From Planococcus citri (taxonomy: Eukaryota > Arthropoda > Insecta > Hemiptera > Pseudococcidae), in contig NC_088679.1 of the NCBI RefSeq assembly GCF_950023065.1, positions 73,966,001-74,030,000 on the forward strand: DNA of 64,000 nucleotides. The letters run 5' to 3'. Positions 59,512 to 64,000 of this stretch are shown in pieces. How positions within the stretch are numbered: position 1 is the first letter of the stretch; each line of letters begins with the position of its first letter. Both the position numbers and the translations under genes were made by a program. Under the pieces are notes generated by a model that was not told the DNA's origin, ran no database searches, and saw only the letters and a list, made by a program, of their open reading frames with translations.

Positions 59512-59708
59512 CCCGTGACCGTACACGCAGCCTGGACTGATAATCAGATGTTTCGTGGAATGTGTTCCAAATACGAAATATGTACCTACAATAACACAAT
59601 AATAGGTATCGAATATCGATGTACTGGGAATGATGTTTCAGTTCGAGCAGAAGGGGTGTGGAAAATTGGCGGAAAAAAGAGAAAAAGCTGTCGAAGTAAT
59701 TGCAGTAG
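59512..59708 (+). CDS. Possible internal exon, cysteine-rich, unidentified
   Basis: The open segment follows a pyrimidine-rich run (CCCCTTTTTTTTCCTCCTC at about 59477) and TAG, and ends at AG|GTAAAC, a good donor. In the only frame open throughout it reads MFRGMCSKYEICTYNNT, GIEYRCTGNDVS, GVWKIGGKKRKSC and SNC. The C-YRC-GVW-C order and spacing recall a sushi (complement control) module but one expected cysteine before GVW is missing. No neighbouring exon is recognised and the minus strand is also open. It could be a single exon of a large gene, or chance. Confidence 0.28.
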
Positions 59709-61439
59709 GTAAACTTGAACAAAAGAATGTCATTTTTTGACCACGGGCCATTCGATTCGTCTTAATTTATCCAACAAATGAGAAAAACACAATGTCTCCA
59801 TCTCTGCATGTGGAGGTGAAAAAGCTGCAACTGGAACCATTTGTTTGAATTCAAAAAATGTACCCGGAAAGAACCACAAGGACTTCACAGAGAGCTTGAT
59901 CAAAATTCCATTTCGAGAAAAAAATGTGAAAAATTATCTACGAGTACTTACCTACATATTTTTTTCAATTTTTTGAAATCGGTTAGGTATAATTACAAAA
60001 AAAAAAAAATTGGCACGACTTTGTTTCAAAATATTCCTCCCGTTTAAAAAATAATATCATCCCATGTTTTTGGTTGATTAATATGAAATATTTTGAGAAA
60101 AAAGAATTCAAAGCATGAATTTAACTCAAATTTTTAACCGTTCAGTGGAATCCTAAAAGAGGTTTGAGATTTTGGTGTTAATAGCTCAAGTCGACGCACA
60201 ATCTCAAGTAGATCCAATCGTTTGGGACTGCTTCATTTTTCCAAACAATATATTGGGTAGAGGCCACAGTAAAAAAAACATGATTTTTTCAAAACAAAAA
60301 AAAAACTTTTCGAAGAGTGAAAACTTTTTCTGGGTGACTTTCAACACAGAATGAATGTCTTTTCATTAGAATTTTGTCAAAATCCTCTTACATTTTTTTC
60401 GCGATCCACCCTCAGAAAAAATCATCAGCTTAAGTAGATACAAATTGCTGATGACATCATAAATGAAATCCGGCCCGGAGGACCATAAAAAATCGGAGAT
60501 GGATTGCATTGCTGTTACATAGAGTACGATTCTCTCAACTATTGCAAGAAATAACGGATTTAGCAAGCAACCTCCAGCAGAATCAAAAAAGCCTCCCCTT
60601 CCCCCTCCTTTTTCAAAAAATTCTTTCAACTGATTTCTTTTTTTTTCAAATTTTCTTTACAATTTCGATTTTTTTCTACATACAATAAAATATTGGGAAT
60701 AAATTTGGAGAAGAGAAGGGGAGGGGATAGTTATTCTCGCATGTTACCTATATTGGCCAATTACATACCTATACATACAAACATGACATCTTGAAGAAAT
60801 TGTTTGAAACAAAATTTTCAAATAGTCCCTAAGAAATGGAGGTTGTGATAAAACACCATCATAATGTTAAATTTCACGACTGAGACTATAAATTACATAC
60901 AATCTATCAGTTTTTGTGAATTTAAAAATTTTCAATTTGGCTGATGAATAATACCTTATCTGAATCTGATGCAACTGTCAAATTTTCAGAAGCTTAATTT
61001 GATAAAGTTTTAGAATTATGTACTTCTCTATTTAATTTTTCTTTCCTCGCAAATATGATTATTAGAATTTCAGAACTCCTCCAGTGAAACGAAGACAAAA
61101 GCTGGGGAAAATTTAGGTAGGTATGACTTGAAAAGTAGTAAAACAAAATCACTTTCAACAGTTTTCTAGCAATTTCCATTCCAAAAGAGAAGAGAAGTAA
61201 ATTAATCCACACAAAGTGAGAATACGTAAACGCACAAAGGACTTCAAATTTGAAAAAAAAAAACAAAACAAAAATTGAAGCTTTCAAGAATTTTTTGAAA
61301 AGTCAAGGTTGAAAAAAAATAGATGAGAACTAGTGGATCAAGTGGATTCAAAACATCTCACGCAAGCTCGTACTCAATTTTCTCCAAAAAAAAAAAAAAA
61401 AAAAACACATCAACTTTAGTACCTAACCAAAAAAGCTCG
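59709..61439. other. Non-coding stretch
   Basis: AT-rich; no recognisable gene. Minus-strand frames 60366-60629 and 60994-61287 lack domains. Confidence 0.4.
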
Positions 61440-62110
61440 AAAAAGTCACCAAAAAATATCAGAAAAAGTGACAAAATGTATTTTATGTGTAAAAAAAATC
61501 ACAAAAAAAACAGAATTCTGGTTTTCAATTTTCAGAAAATTTGATGGCTTTTTGAAAAAAAAAACGAGAGACTTTTGGGCAATTTTTTTATAACAAGGTG
61601 ATAAATTCCTGTAGTTTCTGGCAAAAAGTGACACTTCGACAATTTTAGCAAACAAAAAAAAAAATGTTCAGCAATTTTTGGAAAAAAGTAATACCTGCTT
61701 AGGGAAAATTTTTGCAAAATTGCAGAAAAATTGTCATCAGTTTTTGAGAAAAGAAAATTTTCAACAACTTTAGGAAAAAGCAAAACTTGAGTATTGAAAA
61801 TTATTTGTTTTTTAGACAATTTCAGGCAAAAAAAAGAGGCTTTTACGTAATATAGACTTCTTACTGGCTAATTTTGCTTAAAAATAAAAAACAAAATAAA
61901 AAAAACGAGAACTATGAAGCAAGCCTTAGAGTTGAGGCATTTGCGACTTTTTGATGAAAAACGAGACTGTGGGTAATTTATGGCAATTTCTGATCTAAAA
62001 GAGCAAGCAAGATGTCTCAATTTCGCAATAAAGCGAGAATTCTTGTATACTTTTGGCAAAAAACAAGATTTACAATTTTAGCAAGAATCGGTCCCTTTCT
62101 TTCTGACAAT
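61440..62110 (-). repeat. Degenerate ~35-40-bp repeat, third locus
   Basis: Phrases AAAAACGAGACT, GGCAATTTTTTTATAA-like and TTTTGGCAAAAA recur; in reverse complement they match 8450-9180. Confidence 0.5.
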
Positions 62111-62149
62111 TTTTATTGATACGTGCCTTTATTCCATACTAGATAACAA

Positions 62150-62765
62150 TGAATTTTCAAACGAATCATTTATAAATGAAATGATTAATTTTTTTAATCG
62201 TTCGTGAACGATTCACACCAAATGAATCAATTCGTTCGTGAACAATTCACTAAAAATGAATCAATTCGTTCGCGAATGATTCACTAAAAAATGAATCAAT
62301 TAGTTCGCGAATGATTCACTAAAAAAATGAATCAATTCGTTCGCGAACGATTCACCAAAAAAATGAATCAATTCATTCGTGAACGAGATTCATCTAAAAA
62401 TGAATTAATTCGTTCGCAAACGGTTCACTAAAAAAATTAATGAATTCGTTTGTTAACGAGATTCATCAAAAAATGAATCAGTTCTTTCGCGAATGATTCA
62501 CTAAAAAATGAATCAGTTCGTTCGCGAATGATTCACAAAAAAATGAATCAGTTCGTTCGCGAATGATTCACTAAAAAATGAATCAATTAGTTCGCGAATG
62601 ATTCACTAAAAAATAAATCAGTTCGTTCGCGAATGATTCACTAAAAAATGAATCAATTAGTTCGCGAATGATTCACTAGAAAAATGAATGAATTCGTTCG
62701 CGAATGGTTCACCAAAAAAATGAATGAATTCGTTCGCGAATAGAGATTCATCAAAAAATGAACCA
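62150..62765. repeat. ~35-bp array with TTCGCGAA(C/T)GATTCAC
   Basis: About eighteen units, each ATGAATCAATTCGTTCGCGA followed by A(C/T)GATTCACTAAAAA. Spacing is 32-36 bp because the A run varies. Minus-strand reading gives SLFANEFIHFFGE-like repeats, a by-product. The same palindrome forms the arrays at 2844-6640 and 51660-52740. Confidence 0.9.
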
Positions 62766-64000
62766 ATTTTCCACATAAACAATTCGTTAGGGCTTGAAAC
62801 CACTTGAACCAAATCGATACTTATATCTAACCTAAAATTTCCATAGATTCTTCCCTCCCTCCACCCCACCCGCCAAAAAACGAAAACTTGAAGGAGAGGT
62901 GAACGCAAAAATATCGCAAAAGTAATTTTTACACTGTAAATTGTAAAATTTGATTTTCGATCTATTTTCATTATTTTGAAACCACCTAAAATGTCAAAAT
63001 TTTAAATTATTTTATTTATTTATAGGTAAACATTTTTCCTACAGCTTTTTTTTAAATGAAGAAAACGAAGAAGAAGAAATTTCAAAACAGTTTGAAAGAA
63101 AATTCACCTGTGGTTGGAAATTTTTGCAAGTCTTCATAGTATTCACATTTGACAGGTACTCTGGAGAGAATAAGTTGAAAATTTGGAATAGGATGAGTAG
63201 GTAGTTTAACTTGGACGAATACCTAATTAACTAATAAATAGTAAAAAATGTACTACATACTTTTTTTGTTCTTCTTATATTTAAATATCTTGTTTAAAAT
63301 TCATTACTCACCTGAAACAAATAAACAAAATTCATTTTCAATTAATTGCTAATAAGATTACATAATTCCTACACAAGGCATTTATGAAAAGTATCACATG
63401 GGGGGGGGGTGTCTCACATTGAAATTCCCCTCTATTGCAAAGTTGCACATAATTATATGGAGGAGTTGGCTCTATCATACCTTCGTATCATCAATTTCTA
63501 ACACAATTTTTAAAATTATTAAATTATTCTACATTTCATTTCACTTCATAGGGTGTCTGAAAAATACAGTACAAAATTGGGGTTTCAAAAACTTGAATTT
63601 AGAAATGAAAATTCAAAGATTCACTAAAAATCAAAAAATCAACTTCAAACCCCCAAAACTCGATTTCAAAGCTTGGTGAACCAAATTCCAGATCGATCAA
63701 AGTAGGCAAGTTTCAAAGTTCCTCCTTCAATCGAAGTTTATAATTAAAATAATTCTTGATATTTTTACAAATGGTGAAGAATCAAGAAAATAAACCAATT
63801 GTCGAGATTTCCTGCAAGTTTTCCAATCACACAACACTCACACGAATACAAAAAAAAAAAAAACGCATACCTAAGAAGTATACAAAACATCTCCAACTCT
63901 TCCATTCTCTCGTACAGGCCTAAATCTCGCAAACTCGACGCAGCAGTAGTCAATTTACCACCTCGACGAATATCTGCTCATAATCAGCTCAAAACTCGTC
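62766..64000. other. Non-coding stretch to window end
   Basis: G10 at 63400-63409 and an AGGGTGTCTG phrase at about 63551. No recognised gene. Confidence 0.4.

Noticed and set aside
2844..62765. CRISPR array
   Set aside because: The palindromic arrays have no unique spacers of constant length and the DNA is clearly eukaryotic.

Overview
This is a eukaryotic, AT-rich stretch in which I find no intact gene. I think it is arthropod DNA: there are abundant TAGGTAGGTACCTACC-type simple repeats, Ty3/gypsy, Penelope-like and Jockey-like retroelement remnants, MITE-like DNA elements and long fold-back elements. The flavour is of an insect with a repeat-rich genome, possibly a hemipteran such as a mealybug or scale; that is an impression, not a proof. 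Most long open frames are chance openings in low-complexity or palindromic DNA. The window is best read as intergenic or long-intron DNA.

Layout. 1-2840: non-coding DNA with a possible tRNA-type B box at the very start and a degenerate ~60-bp tandem repeat. 2844-6640: a satellite of ~430-480-bp units built around the 16-bp palindrome ATCGTTCGCGAACGAT. 7804-10551: a fold-back element with ~580-bp arms. 11922-13533: a second fold-back family carrying the motif TGGAG-N-CTCCA; a single arm lies at 17480-18340. 16263-16366: an (8-bp)13 microsatellite. 20900-21620: degenerate tandem repeats.

24776-28775: a broken Ty3/gypsy pol (integrase), split by a Penelope-like element (12-bp target duplication) and by a 1.4-kb TA-flanked DNA element; the integrase frame resumes across the DNA element once it and one TA are removed. 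32977-34205: fold-back element. 38300-38905: short TA-flanked element. 39250-40945: complex inverted repeats plus a 426-bp hAT-like MITE with an 8-bp duplication. 41170-43401: a degenerate Jockey-type LINE split by a 568-bp TA-flanked element, again with frame continuity. 44970-46345: tandem duplications.

51660-52740 and 62150-62765: two further arrays of the TTCGCGAAC palindrome, with 33-bp and ~35-bp periods. 54587-57440: a fold-back of the TGGAG-N-CTCCA family, itself interrupted by a 1.4-kb fold-back element at 55384-56784 flanked by TCTC; a paralogous uninterrupted site lies just downstream. 59512-59708 is the only stretch with a plausible single cellular exon (cysteine-rich, splice-like borders), at low confidence.

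The parts do not form a pathway. The interest is in the layering of elements with readable insertion order, in two TA-flanked families that both carry an internal palindrome made from their own terminal sequence, and in the same CpG-dense palindrome amplified at three places with three different periods.
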